Assembly (NCBI GenBank): GCA_003331105.1
Contig: QEND01000001.1
Location: 310,001-374,000, forward strand
Reading direction: 5' to 3'
Length of the DNA: 64,000 bases
DNA from: Candidatus Tokpelaia sp. JSC161
Lineage (GTDB): Bacteria > Pseudomonadota > Alphaproteobacteria > Rhizobiales > Rhizobiaceae
Shown here piece after piece: positions 44,876 to 54,859 of this stretch (its first letter is position 1; each line of letters begins with the position of its first letter). The notes under the pieces were generated by a model. It ran no database searches. It saw only the letters and a list, made by a program, of their open reading frames with translations, and had not been told where the DNA came from. Position numbers and translations under genes: made by a program.

Positions 44876-47337
44876 GCAATATATTGAGAACGCACAGATT
44901 CCCAATAAGAAGAAAGAGAATAAATCCATTTTTGATCTAATCCTGAATCTTTTTCAGTTCTTTTTAATGCTTCAACAAGTGATCCTAAACAAGGTTGGGA
45001 AGTATTTCCAGAGAATGAATCTATTGCTGCATCAATAATATCAACACCAGATTCAATAGCTGCTAAAACAGTTGCAGAAGAAATTCCAGAAGTATCATGT
45101 GTATGAAAATGAATAGGTAAATCTGTAATTTCCCTTATAGCTTTAAATAAAATACGAGCTGCATCTGGTTTTAAAAGTCCTGCCATATCTTTCAAAGCAA
45201 TTATATGAGCACCAGCTTTTTCTAAACTTATAACTAATTTGGTATAATACTTTAAATCATATTTAGGACGAGCAGAATTTAAAATATCACCTGTATAACA
45301 AATAGCTGCTTCACACAGCTTATTTTCTTCAAGCACAGCATCTATAGATACACGCATATTATCAATCCAATTAAAACAATCAAAAATACGAAAAATGTCT
45401 ATGCCAGCTATAGCTGCTTGTTTAATAAAATATCTAATAATATTATTCGGATAATTCTTATAACCAACAGCATTGGAACCACGTAATAACATCTGTAAAA
45501 GAATATTAGGAATCGTCTTACGTAAACGAATTAAACGATCCCAAGGATCTTCAGATAAAAAACGCATAGCAACATCAAATGTTGCGCCACCCCAACACTC
45601 AAGTGAAAAAATTTTTGGTAAAACTCGAGCATACACTCCAGCAATCTGAATGATATCATATGTCCGCAAACGTGTTGCAATTAAAGATTGATGAGCATCT
45701 CGCATAGTTGTATCTGTAAAAAAAATACGTTTTTCTCCACGTACCCATTTAATAAAATCAATTGGTCCTAATAAATCAAATTTTTGTTTTATCCCTTCTA
45801 AAATAGGTTCAGTTACAAAAGGAATAAGAGGTTTCGCAATATTTAATGGTTTAGGTCTGTCCTTAATTTCTGAATAACCATTAACAATAACATCAGCAAG
45901 ATAAGTAAGTAATTTTGTTGCACGATCTTGAGAATTTAAAAAATGGAATAATTCAGGAGTTGAATCAATAAAAGATGTAGTATAATTTCCTTTTAAAAAG
46001 GAAGGATGAGCAATAATTGCTTCCAGAAAAGTTAAATTAGTTCCCACGCCACGAATACAAAATTCACGCAATGCACGATTCATACGATTAATCGCTTCTA
46101 AAGCAGTTGGAGCCCATGCTGTTACTTTAACAAGTAATGAATCATAAAAAGGCGTAATAATCGCTCCAGAATAAGCTGTTCCACCATCAAGACGAATACC
46201 AAATCCTGAAGCGGAACGATAACCAATAATACGACCAAAATCAGGAATAAAATTCTTTTTTGGATCTTCTGTTGTAATTCGACATTGTAAAGCATGACCA
46301 TTTAAATGAATATTTTCTTGAATTGGAATACCAGATTCTGAAGTTCCAATCACTAAACCGTTTGCAATAGCTATCTGAGCTTTAACAATATCAATACCAG
46401 TAATAGCCTCTGTTACTGTATGTTCTACTTGAATACGAGGATTTACTTCAATAAAATAAAAATTAGAAGTATCTACATCCATTAAATATTCAACAGTTCC
46501 AGCACTAATATAATTAGTTGCTTTAGCAATCTTTAAAGAATAAGATCCAAGCTGTTCTCTCTGTTTATTATTTAAATAAAAAGCAGGAGCACGTTCTACT
46601 ACTTTCTGATTACGACGTTGAATAGAACAATCCCTTTCAAAAAGATGAACAATATTACCATATTGATCACCAAGAATTTGACTTTCAACATGACGTGCAT
46701 GATCTAAAAGTTTTTCTAAATAAACTTCATCTTTCCCAAAAGAAGATTTAGCTTCACGTCTAGCTTCATTTACTTCATTAATAAGCAAGGCTGGATCCCG
46801 CACAACACGCATACCACGACCACCTCCACCCCAAGAAGCTTTTAACATAAGAGGATATCCAAGATTATCAGCTAACTCTCTAATTGCTCCAATATCATAT
46901 GGCAAAGGATTAGTAGCTGGCATAACAGGCAAACCAATAGAAATAGCAATATTACGAGCAGAAACCTTATTACCAAGTTGACGCATTGTTTCAGCTTTTG
47001 GACCAATAAAAATAATACCAGCCTTTGCACAAGAATCTGCAAATTCAGGACTTTCAGAAAGAAATCCATATCCTGGATGAATTGCATCAGCACCAGAAAT
47101 AGCTGCTACTCGAAGTATTTCATCAATCGACAAATAACTTTCAACTGGTCCTAAAGAACGCTTTAAATGAGATCCATGTCCAATTAAATAACTTTCATCA
47201 GCTTTAAAACGATGCAAAGCAAGTTTATCTTCTAAAGCCCAAACAGCAACTGTTTTAAGACCTAATTCATTAACAGCACGAAATATACGAATAGCAATTT
47301 CAGAACGATTAGCAACAAGAACTTTAGAAACAGTCAT
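43876..47337 (-). CDS. pyc: Pyruvate carboxylase
   Basis: 1,153 aa from the ATG at 47337 (MTVSKVLVANRSEIAIRIFRA, the family start); the frame open to 47391 is not used. Domains in order: biotin carboxylase (GYGFLSESPEFADSC, GGGGRGMRVV, ERDCSIQRRNQKVVE, EVNPRIQVEHTVTE), carboxyltransferase (FTDTTMRDAHQSL, ECWGGATFDVAMRFL, RIFDCFNWIDNM, LKDMAGLLKP, HFHTHDTSG), and C-terminal biotinyl domain with AMKMET. Anaplerotic: pyruvate plus bicarbonate to oxaloacetate. Its 3' 1,000 bp lie in the terminal repeat and recur at the other chromosome end. Confidence 0.97.
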   Translation of the reverse strand: MTVSKVLVANRSEIAIRIFRAVNELGLKTVAVWALEDKLALHRFKADESYLIGHGSHLKRSLGPVESYLSIDEILRVAAISGADAIHPGYGFLSESPEFADSCAKAGIIFIGPKAETMRQLGNKVSARNIAISIGLPVMPATNPLPYDIGAIRELADNLGYPLMLKASWGGGGRGMRVVRDPALLINEVNEARREAKSSFGKDEVYLEKLLDHARHVESQILGDQYGNIVHLFERDCSIQRRNQKVVERAPAFYLNNKQREQLGSYSLKIAKATNYISAGTVEYLMDVDTSNFYFIEVNPRIQVEHTVTEAITGIDIVKAQIAIANGLVIGTSESGIPIQENIHLNGHALQCRITTEDPKKNFIPDFGRIIGYRSASGFGIRLDGGTAYSGAIITPFYDSLLVKVTAWAPTALEAINRMNRALREFCIRGVGTNLTFLEAIIAHPSFLKGNYTTSFIDSTPELFHFLNSQDRATKLLTYLADVIVNGYSEIKDRPKPLNIAKPLIPFVTEPILEGIKQKFDLLGPIDFIKWVRGEKRIFFTDTTMRDAHQSLIATRLRTYDIIQIAGVYARVLPKIFSLECWGGATFDVAMRFLSEDPWDRLIRLRKTIPNILLQMLLRGSNAVGYKNYPNNIIRYFIKQAAIAGIDIFRIFDCFNWIDNMRVSIDAVLEENKLCEAAICYTGDILNSARPKYDLKYYTKLVISLEKAGAHIIALKDMAGLLKPDAARILFKAIREITDLPIHFHTHDTSGISSATVLAAIESGVDIIDAAIDSFSGNTSQPCLGSLVEALKRTEKDSGLDQKWIYSLSSYWESVRSQYIAFESNFKGGSSEVYFHEMPGGQITNLREQARSLGLESQWSEVVKAYYDINHLFGDIIKVTPSSKVVADMALMLVSQGLTVSDLERSETEMRFPESVISMFKGDLGQPMNGWPKFLQEKILKEEKAYTVVPSSLLPVADLLSERKLLEDQIGRLVSDFEFASYLMYPKVFIDYSCFNKEFGPVSILPTVAYFYGLKAGEELQCEFERGKSLVILYQAKSNRDHQSMIEVFFELNGQPRLIKVLDRNSNFILSNRILHKKAIKENLSHFAAPMSGLISSILVCIGQCVKIGDVLFSIEAMKMETVLYSEREGIIDDILVSFGDSIEIGDLLLIFR

Positions 47338-47427
47338 AAAGTATAGCCTTATTTTATTAAAGGTAAAAAAAATACAAATAGCAAAATTCAAATATTAATA
47401 TAAAATACATTATTTTCCTCAAAAAAT

Positions 47428-48018
47428 TTAAACACGAATTCCACCAGTTTGAAGAAGAAAATTATTAAGTAATTGATATCCATGTTCAGACAGAATAGAT
47501 TCTGGATGAAATTGTACTCCTTCAATATTCCAAATTTTATGCCTTAATCCCATAATTTCACAAATACCCATAGATGAAGTCCAAGATGTTACCTCTAAAG
47601 CAATAGGAAAATCTTCATAAGAAACAAGTAAAGAATGATAACGTGTAACAGTCAAAGGATTAGATAATCCTTTAAAAATACCAGTATCCTTATGAAAAAC
47701 TAAACTTGTCTTCCCATGCATCACTTTTCTAGCTTGTACTACGCGACTACCAAAAACTAAAGAAATAGCTTGATGACCTAAACAAACACCTAAAATAGGA
47801 AGTTTGCCTGAAAAATAACGAATAACATCTAAAGAAAAACCTGCCTCTTGAGGAGAGCCAGGTCCAGGAGAAATGACAATTTGTTGAGGATCTAAATCCT
47901 CAATTGCAGAAATTGTTAAAACATCATTACGAAAAACTTGAACATTTTCCCCTAAAACATTAAAATAATATGCTAGGTTATAGGTAAATGAATCATAATT
48001 ATCAATGATTAATAACAT
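47428..48018 (-). CDS. pabA: Aminodeoxychorismate synthase glutamine amidotransferase PabA (TrpG-like)
   Basis: 196 aa class I glutamine amidotransferase. Motifs: [27 protein letters not shown], the nucleophile [15 protein letters not shown], and HPESI near the C terminus. It supplies ammonia to PabB for p-aminobenzoate and can serve TrpE in other bacteria. Rhizobiales usually have a fused TrpEG, and this gene faces pabBC, so PabA is favoured. Divergent from pabBC with about 140 bp between them. Confidence 0.9.
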   Translation of the reverse strand: MLLIIDNYDSFTYNLAYYFNVLGENVQVFRNDVLTISAIEDLDPQQIVISPGPGSPQEAGFSLDVIRYFSGKLPILGVCLGHQAISLVFGSRVVQARKVMHGKTSLVFHKDTGIFKGLSNPLTVTRYHSLLVSYEDFPIALEVTSWTSSMGICEIMGLRHKIWNIEGVQFHPESILSEHGYQLLNNFLLQTGGIRV

Positions 48019-48160
48019 AAAAAAACTCTATTATTTCGTTTTAGATTTGAGATCTGTATTAGAATTAATCAAAAATACATCTTTTTTTTATAAAAGACTT
48101 TATATATAATCTAAAATATATTACAATTGTTATGTTTTTTTAATTAATTTTATACTAGAT

Positions 48161-49927
48161 GTGAAAATAACAGCACTTATTAAATTTCCAAAAACACAAA
48201 AATCAACAGAAGAATTTTGCTATGCATTTTACAATCCTATAAAAAAACTAGTAGCATATCATTATAAAGAAGTCTATGAAGTTTTAAATGCTGTAGAAGA
48301 AGCTGCCAAAGAAGGATTCTGGTGTATAGGATATATACGTTATGAAGCAGCTCCTGCATTTGATAATTCATTTAAAACCTATAAATCAAATGACCCATTA
48401 GTCTGGTTCTCAGTACACAATCATCCTAAAAAATGGCCTTTAAATATCTTACAAAAAGAACAAGCTAAAGTACAATGGAGCGAACACCTAAAACGCAATG
48501 AATTTAATCGTGCTATTACTTCGATACACAAATCTATACGTTTAGGTGACGTATACCAAGTAAATTATACTGCACCATTTTATGGTCTCTTAAAAGGAAA
48601 ATCAATAGAACTATTTGGAGCACTTTTACGAGCACAGCCACAATCTTATGCTGCATATATCAATAGCGAACATGAAGAAATTCTCTCATTATCTCCAGAA
48701 CTTTTTTTTGATTGGATTACAGAAAAAAACAGTGGAGATATTCTAACACGACCAATGAAAGGAACAATAGCGCGTGGAAACACACCTGAAGAAGATAATT
48801 CTTTAATCCAAAAACTCCGCACAAATCCAAAAGAACTATCAGAAAACCTCATGATCGTAGATCTTTTACGAAATGACTTATCCCGTATTGCTCAAATAGG
48901 AAGCATAGAAGTTCCCCTTTTATTTCATATACAAAAATTTGCTACTGTATCACAGATGAGTTCAGATATAATTGCAAAAACAAAAGAGAATATCCGACTA
49001 TTCGATATCTTCAATGCATTATTTCCTTGCGGATCAATTACTGGTGCACCTAAGATACGATCTATGCAGATAATTCATCAACTAGAAAAAAAACCAAGAG
49101 GAATTTATTGCGGAGCTATAGGTCTAGTACACTCAAACTCAAAAAAAAATAAAATAAGAGCAATATTCAACGTATCTATAAGAACAGTCATCATCCAGAA
49201 TAAGCAATGCATATCTCATATTGGCAGCGGGATTACTTCAGAAGCTCAATCAGAAAATGAATGGCAAGAATGGAATATAAAAAGGAAATTTATAGAACGT
49301 GCAAGCCAACCTTTTGATATAATTGAAAAACTCGCACTCCTAAACGGAGAATTTCGCAACCTCAAAGAACACATCGAACGTCTAGCTAAAACTGCAAAAC
49401 ATTTTGAATATCCTTGCAATCTCAAATCTCTTCAAATCAATTTAGAAAAATTAAAATCTACATATAAAAATGGTATATGGCATATAAGAATAAAACTAAA
49501 TAGAAAAGGAGAAGTAGATATAAAAACATACATCTTAAAAAAAACAAAAGAACCAGTACAATTAAAACTAGCAAAGGCTCCCTTTCGTCAAGCACAAAAT
49601 AATGAATTCGTAGACTACAAAACCACAAATCGTGCACACTATAGACCTTTTCAAAGTAATCAAAAAAACATATTTGATACACTATTATGGAATCAATCAG
49701 GTCAAATTACAGAAACTACATTTGGAAATATTGCAGCATTTATAAATAACAAATGGATTACACCACCTTTATCATCTGGATTACTTCCAGGAATAGGTCG
49801 AATGCTTGCACTCCGTGAAGGTAAAATTATAGAATCCATATTAAATATAGAAAATATAACAGAAGTAAACAAATGGGCATTTATAAATAGCTCAAGAGGG
49901 TGGCTTCAAGCTCAAGTTAGTAAATAA
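48161..49927 (+). CDS. pabB: Bifunctional aminodeoxychorismate synthase component I / lyase (PabB-PabC fusion)
   Basis: 588 aa. Residues about 1-370 are a chorismate-binding domain: SIHKSIRLGDVYQVNYT, LSLSPELFFDW, TRPMKGTIARG, ENLMIVDLLRNDLSRI, PCGSITGAPKIRSMQII. Residues about 380-588 are a PabC-type PLP aminotransferase-fold lyase, seen in LLWNQSGQITETTFGNIA and PPLSSGLLPGIGR. Together they turn chorismate into p-aminobenzoate for folate with the adjacent PabA. GTG start with a weak ribosome site. Internal low-complexity Lys-rich stretches are typical of AT-rich genomes. Confidence 0.93.
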   Translation: MKITALIKFPKTQKSTEEFCYAFYNPIKKLVAYHYKEVYEVLNAVEEAAKEGFWCIGYIRYEAAPAFDNSFKTYKSNDPLVWFSVHNHPKKWPLNILQKEQAKVQWSEHLKRNEFNRAITSIHKSIRLGDVYQVNYTAPFYGLLKGKSIELFGALLRAQPQSYAAYINSEHEEILSLSPELFFDWITEKNSGDILTRPMKGTIARGNTPEEDNSLIQKLRTNPKELSENLMIVDLLRNDLSRIAQIGSIEVPLLFHIQKFATVSQMSSDIIAKTKENIRLFDIFNALFPCGSITGAPKIRSMQIIHQLEKKPRGIYCGAIGLVHSNSKKNKIRAIFNVSIRTVIIQNKQCISHIGSGITSEAQSENEWQEWNIKRKFIERASQPFDIIEKLALLNGEFRNLKEHIERLAKTAKHFEYPCNLKSLQINLEKLKSTYKNGIWHIRIKLNRKGEVDIKTYILKKTKEPVQLKLAKAPFRQAQNNEFVDYKTTNRAHYRPFQSNQKNIFDTLLWNQSGQITETTFGNIAAFINNKWITPPLSSGLLPGIGRMLALREGKIIESILNIENITEVNKWAFINSSRGWLQAQVSK

Positions 49928-49940
49928 AAAAATACTCTAC

Positions 49941-50747
49941 CTATATCTTATACTCAAAAGACATCCCATCATAAGCTGGTTTTACATTCTTTGGTATTTT
50001 TAGCAAAAGAGTAGAATAATCTAAAAAAACATGCATATGAGTTAAAATAGCACACCTTGGAGCTAATCTAGAAATCCAGTCTAAGGCATTATCTAAAGAA
50101 AAATGACTAGGATGTGACTTATACTGTAAAGATTCAATAATTAAAACATCTAATCCGGATAAATTCTGTAATGCTTCATTTGGGAATCCACTAACATCAG
50201 TACAATAAGCAACATTAGCAATCCGAAATCCTAAAGAATAGATATTACCATGATTTTGAAGATGAGGATTAAAATTAATTACTCCTCCTTCTCCTTTAAC
50301 AGAAAAACTACTCTTGATATCAATAATATTTTTTTTTAAAATCGGAATATAATTAGAACCATTCAGTTTTTCAAAACAATAAGAAAAACCATTATAAATA
50401 CGTTGAAAAGTCATATCATCTGCATAAATATCTATCATGCTTGAACGAACAAGAGAAAAAGTCCGTAAATCATCAATACCATTTACATGATCTGCATGAG
50501 CATGAGTATAAATAACAGCATCAATATCATCAATATTTTCACGAAGCATCTGAATACGAAAATCTGGACCTGTATCTATAACAACTCGTGTTTGACCTTG
50601 ATCTGTAATACGCTCAACTAATAAAGAAGATCGAGATCTTTGATTCTTCCTTTCTTCTAAAGAACATAACCCCCAATCACCATTTGCACGCGGAACTCCA
50701 GTTGAAGCACCACAGCCAAGAATAGTAAAACGTAGACGTGCCGGCAT
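49941..50747 (-). CDS. PhnP-like metallo-beta-lactamase-fold phosphodiesterase
   Basis: 268 aa. Metal ligands in THAHADHVNGIDDLR, the upstream GCGASTGVPR segment of the PhnP subgroup, VAYCTDVSGFP and the C-terminal LTHMH. Relatives hydrolyse cyclic phosphodiesters, but there is no phosphonate operon here, so the substrate is unknown. Place downstream of metG-tatD is conserved in Rhizobiales. Ends 13 bp from the pabBC stop (convergent). Confidence 0.88.
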   Translation of the reverse strand: MPARLRFTILGCGASTGVPRANGDWGLCSLEERKNQRSRSSLLVERITDQGQTRVVIDTGPDFRIQMLRENIDDIDAVIYTHAHADHVNGIDDLRTFSLVRSSMIDIYADDMTFQRIYNGFSYCFEKLNGSNYIPILKKNIIDIKSSFSVKGEGGVINFNPHLQNHGNIYSLGFRIANVAYCTDVSGFPNEALQNLSGLDVLIIESLQYKSHPSHFSLDNALDWISRLAPRCAILTHMHVFLDYSTLLLKIPKNVKPAYDGMSFEYKI

Positions 50748-50750
50748 CTT

Positions 50751-51539
50751 TCACTGATCCAGTTCTAAAGGCATTTTTTTAAAAAAATTAAACGCATTAC
50801 GCGTTGTAATGGAAGAAATATCTGCATGAGTTCTATCTAAGATTTGAGCAAGACATTCTGCTGTTTGATACAAAAAAGACGGCTCATTACGTTTACCACG
50901 ATATGGAACAGGGGAAAGATAAGGAGCATCTGTTTCTATCAAAATCCTATCTTCAGGAAGATTCATTACAATATTACGAACATCTAATGCATTTTTAAAT
51001 GTTAGAATACCTGAAAAAGAAAAATAACCGCCAAGCTCAAGAATCCTCTCAGCTAAGTGCATACTAGAAGAATAAGAGTGCATAACAAAAGCAAAACTCT
51101 TTTTCTCAAACTCACGCAGAAGAAGTTCTTCCATATCTACATCTGCATTACGCGTATGAATAATTAATGGTAAATCCGATTCCTGAGCAGCTATAATATG
51201 CGCTACAAAATTCTTTTTTTGATCATAATCAAAAAAAGATTTATAATGATAATCAAGACCTGTTTCACCTAAAGCTATCACTTTTGGATGATCTGTAAAC
51301 TTCAAAAGAGATTCTATTTTTAAATAGATATCCTTAGATATATTCAGAGGATGTATTCCAACAGAACAAAATACTTCATCATACTTTTCAACAATAGCAA
51401 TAATACGATCAAATTCACTTAAACAAGTCGATATCGTAATCATACGTTGAACATCATTAGCTAAAGCACGCTTGATAACTAAATCCAAATCTAAATCAAA
51501 AGATTGATCAGATAAATGACAATGAGTATCAATTAACAT
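50751..51539 (-). CDS. tatD: TatD-family deoxyribonuclease
   Basis: 262 aa metal-dependent hydrolase with 3'-5' exonuclease activity in E. coli. Motifs: IDTHCHLSDQSFD, SVGIHPLNI, LGETGLDYHYK, LPLIIHTRNAD, VMHSYSSS, LIETDAPYLSPVPYRGKRNEP. It overlaps metG by 7 bp and lies 3 bp from the phosphodiesterase gene, part of one leftward operon. Confidence 0.95.
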   Translation of the reverse strand: MLIDTHCHLSDQSFDLDLDLVIKRALANDVQRMITISTCLSEFDRIIAIVEKYDEVFCSVGIHPLNISKDIYLKIESLLKFTDHPKVIALGETGLDYHYKSFFDYDQKKNFVAHIIAAQESDLPLIIHTRNADVDMEELLLREFEKKSFAFVMHSYSSSMHLAERILELGGYFSFSGILTFKNALDVRNIVMNLPEDRILIETDAPYLSPVPYRGKRNEPSFLYQTAECLAQILDRTHADISSITTRNAFNFFKKMPLELDQ

Positions 51540-53086
51540 AACAACTCTTCTTTTTTATCTAAAAAACAACGTGGAAAAATCTGTTCAAAGACAGGACAAA
51601 TATTATCTTTTTCTAAAAAATCTTCAGAAATATGAGAAATCATCCTATGATTTGAATCAATCCCAAGAAAATCAAGAATCCTATTAGCTGAATAAGGAAT
51701 AAAAGGTATCAACATAATTCCTAAACGACGAAGCATCTCTGCTGTTATATAAATAACAGTTGAAAATCGTATTTCATCTATCTTATAAAGTAGCCACGGC
51801 GCTTCTTGCGTAAAATAGCGATTAGTATCAGAAACAAGAGAAAAAATTGCTGTAAGTGCTAAATGAATTGCCTGATTTTCCATAGCATTACGAACAACTT
51901 CTAAAATCTCAAAAGATTTCTGTAAAAGAGATTCATCTTCTAAAAGAAAAGCTCCAGGAATCTGAATTGTTCCTTTACAGTTTTTCTGAATCATTGAAAG
52001 AAGTCTCTGAACCAAATTACCAAGATTATTAGAAAGATCCGCATTAATTCTATGAACAATCACATCAGGAGTATAACGACCATCCTTTCCACAAGGGACC
52101 TCACGTAAAAAAAAATAACGTAATTGATCAATACCAAAAGAATCAATCAAGTGAAAAGGATCAATAACATTACCAATAGATTTAGACATTTTCTTTCCAC
52201 GATTTAATAAAAACCCATGAGCAAAAATCCTTTTTGGTAAAGGAAGCCCAGCAGACATTAAAAAGGCAGGCCAATAAATAGCATGAAAGCGAAGAATATC
52301 CTTACCTATAATATGCAAGTCAGCCGGCCAATATTCCCCAAGGAGTGGATTAGATGGAAAACCAAGAGCAGTCAGATAATTCGTTAAAGCATCAAGCCAA
52401 ACATAGATTATATGCCTAGAGTTTCCAGGAACAGGAATTCCCCAATTAAATGTTGTTCGAGAAACAGAAAGATCTTCTAATCCAGATCGAACAAAACTCA
52501 CAATTTCATTATATCGCTCGTTCGGTCTAATAAAATCTTTATTGTTTTCATAAAAAGCTAAAAGCTTATCTTGATATTTAGAAAGACGAAAAAAATAACT
52601 TTCTTCTTCATTCCATTCAACCAAAGAACCAAAATCCTTTTCATAACGGAGAGCATCTAGACCAATTACAGTATCTTCTTCAGAATAATAAGCTTCCTGA
52701 AGCACAGAATACCAACCAGAATAACGACTAAGATAAATATCTCCAGCCTTCTCTATCAATTTCCAAAACGCCTGACATGATTTATAATGGCGTTCTTCGG
52801 TCGTACGAATAAAATGATCATTAGAAATATTTAAAACATGCAACATTTTTTTAAAAATTTCTGAATTATAATCAGCTAAAGTTTGTGGTCTTAACCCTTT
52901 TCTTTCTGCCGTTCTCTGCATTTTTAAACCATGCTCATCTGTACCCGAAAGAAAAAAAACTTTTCTACCTTCAGATCTATTAAAGCGAGCAAGAGCATCT
53001 GTAACAACCGCATTATAAGCATGTCCGATATGTGGAGCTTCATTAGGATAAAAAATTGGTGTTGTGATATAATACTTTTTACTCAT
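51533..53086 (-). CDS. metG: Methionyl-tRNA synthetase
   Basis: 517 aa from the ATG at 53086 (MSKKYYITTPIFYPNEAPHIGH); the longer frame is not used. Class I synthetase: HIGH motif as PHIGHAYN, KMSKS motif as KKMSKSIGNVIDP, FLSGTDEHGLKMQ, and an anticodon-binding C-terminal domain. No appended dimerisation domain, as usual for this short form. Middle gene of the tmk-holB-metG-tatD string. Confidence 0.96.
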   Translation of the reverse strand: MSKKYYITTPIFYPNEAPHIGHAYNAVVTDALARFNRSEGRKVFFLSGTDEHGLKMQRTAERKGLRPQTLADYNSEIFKKMLHVLNISNDHFIRTTEERHYKSCQAFWKLIEKAGDIYLSRYSGWYSVLQEAYYSEEDTVIGLDALRYEKDFGSLVEWNEEESYFFRLSKYQDKLLAFYENNKDFIRPNERYNEIVSFVRSGLEDLSVSRTTFNWGIPVPGNSRHIIYVWLDALTNYLTALGFPSNPLLGEYWPADLHIIGKDILRFHAIYWPAFLMSAGLPLPKRIFAHGFLLNRGKKMSKSIGNVIDPFHLIDSFGIDQLRYFFLREVPCGKDGRYTPDVIVHRINADLSNNLGNLVQRLLSMIQKNCKGTIQIPGAFLLEDESLLQKSFEILEVVRNAMENQAIHLALTAIFSLVSDTNRYFTQEAPWLLYKIDEIRFSTVIYITAEMLRRLGIMLIPFIPYSANRILDFLGIDSNHRMISHISEDFLEKDNICPVFEQIFPRCFLDKKEELLC

Positions 53087-53148
53087 CAGGTCTACCTTCA
53101 GAAAAAAACAATACAGAATCAAAGTAGAGGAACAATCAAAAAATCTAA

Positions 53149-54184
53149 TTATCTTAATTTTCTTAAAAAAACATATAGCTTTTCCATAAGGATAATAACA
53201 AACTGATTTTTATCAAGATTATAAATACGACAATTAGAAATATCCTTTTCTACCTCGATCCAAAAAGAAGACAACTTTCTCGCTTGATTTAAACTCCCAG
53301 AAAAAACTGCATCAAATGCACTTTTTGCAAAAAAATCTATTAAATAATCTAAAAAAAAATCAAATCTTATAACAACATCATGAAAATTTAACATTCCTAT
53401 TAAACGATGAATTAAATCAATGGCAAAAACTGGAGAAGCAAAAATCGCATTCACACACTCTATAATTTCAAACCCAGCAGATATCAAAAAAATAGCACGA
53501 GCCAGACTCCCTTCTGAAAACTTTATCAAATCATCAAATGATATTTGAGAATAATCAAACCTAAAACGTTCTGACAAGGAAGCCAAACCCTGATCTATTT
53601 CAGTAGGCTTCAGAGATTTAAAAACAATAGATTGGCAACGAGAAACAAGCGTCGGGAATAAACGACCAGGAATATGCGATATAAGTAGAAACAGAGTTCG
53701 AGGGGGTGGTTCTTCTAATATCTTCAAAAGCGCATGAGCTGCATGCCGATTCATATCATCAGCAGAATCAATAATTACAATTCGCCAACCATAATCATTA
53801 GAAGATGTATGATGCAAAAATTTACTTATCCGGCGAATATCTTCCACTAAAATAAAATCAGAAAAATTCCTATTTTTCATATCATAAGCTCGAGAAATAT
53901 ATAAAAAATCTGGATGCAAACCCTTTGCTATAAAAGTCCACATAGATGAAGAAACATCTGGAATTAAAAATTCCGTATTCTTCATCAACATATTCCAAGA
54001 CAAATGAAACGCCAATGTTGCCTTACCTATTCCAATAGGACCTTTCAATAATAAAGCATGATGCAAACGATTCGCCTCACGCATTTGCTGCAAAAAAGAA
54101 ATAACTCTTTTATGTCCAAAAAGAATAGGATTTTTAAAAAAAAAAAGGATTTATACAATCAAATTCTATTTTCTGCATCTGCAT
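53149..54184 (-). CDS. holB: DNA polymerase III delta' subunit, frame broken at an 11-T run
   Basis: Clamp-loader subunit. The main frame (53149-54093) has the P-loop LLLKGPIGIGKATLAFHL, DSADDMNRHAAHALLKILEEPP and FLLISHIPGRLFPTLVSRCQ, but it starts late. Upstream, the same frame encodes the expected NPILFGHKRVISFLQQMREANRLHHA region (about 26 residues) but runs into stops before any ATG. A start MQMQKIEFDCINPF at 54184 (GGAG 10 nt upstream) reads into it only if the T run at 54146-54136 has 10, not 11, residues. This is a sequencing error, a mutation, or rescue by transcriptional slippage. Confidence 0.85.
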
Positions 54185-54208
54185 TATTTATACACTCCAT
54201 TAAAAATG

Positions 54209-54826
54209 CTAAACATGGATTTTCATAAAAAAAAGCTTAATAATTTCAGCTGCAATCAATTTTTCTGATTTACTTCCATCAATCACACAACACCGTTCAG
54301 GTTCTTCTTCAGCAATACGAAGAAAAGCTTTTCGCCTCCGCTCTTGAATAAACAAATTCGCTCTTTCAAAAGGATCACTATTCTTTCTATTCTTTCTTGC
54401 AGAAACACGTGCCAACCCTAAATCTACTGAAAGATCAAAAATAAATGTCAGATCAGGTACTCGATACCCGATCGCAACTTTTTCTAAAAACAAAAGAAAT
54501 TCCTGAGAAAGTAATCCAGCTATCCCCTGATAAACCCGAGTCGAATCAATAAAACGATCACAAAGAACTATTTTACCAGCTTTCAAAGCTGGTAAAATCA
54601 ATTCATCCATATGATCAATACGAGCTGCTGTAAATAAGAGAGTTTCTATTATTGGAGAATAAGAATGCCCTAAATTTAACAAAATATCCCTAATACACTC
54701 CGCTCCTAAAGTCCCTCCTGGTTCACGAGTTCTCACACAATCAAACCCTCTTTTCTTCAAAAACTTGGAAAAATAATCAATTTGTGTCGATTTTCCAGTC
54801 CCCTCTCCACCCTCAAATGAAATCAA
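54209..54826 (-). CDS. tmk: Thymidylate kinase
   Basis: 205 aa from a TTG at 54826 with AAAGG about 5 nt upstream; no ATG is available before the P-loop. Phosphorylates dTMP to dTDP. Motifs: ISFEGGEGTGKSTQI, TREPGG with the catalytic Arg, LCDRFIDSTRVYQG, and the lid RKNRKNSDPFE. It supplies the pathway to which dut contributes dUMP. Confidence 0.94.
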   Translation of the reverse strand: MISFEGGEGTGKSTQIDYFSKFLKKRGFDCVRTREPGGTLGAECIRDILLNLGHSYSPIIETLLFTAARIDHMDELILPALKAGKIVLCDRFIDSTRVYQGIAGLLSQEFLLFLEKVAIGYRVPDLTFIFDLSVDLGLARVSARKNRKNSDPFERANLFIQERRRKAFLRIAEEEPERCCVIDGSKSEKLIAAEIIKLFFMKIHV

Positions 54827-54859
54827 ATAACCTTTCAGAAAAAAAACACCTCTCTTTCT

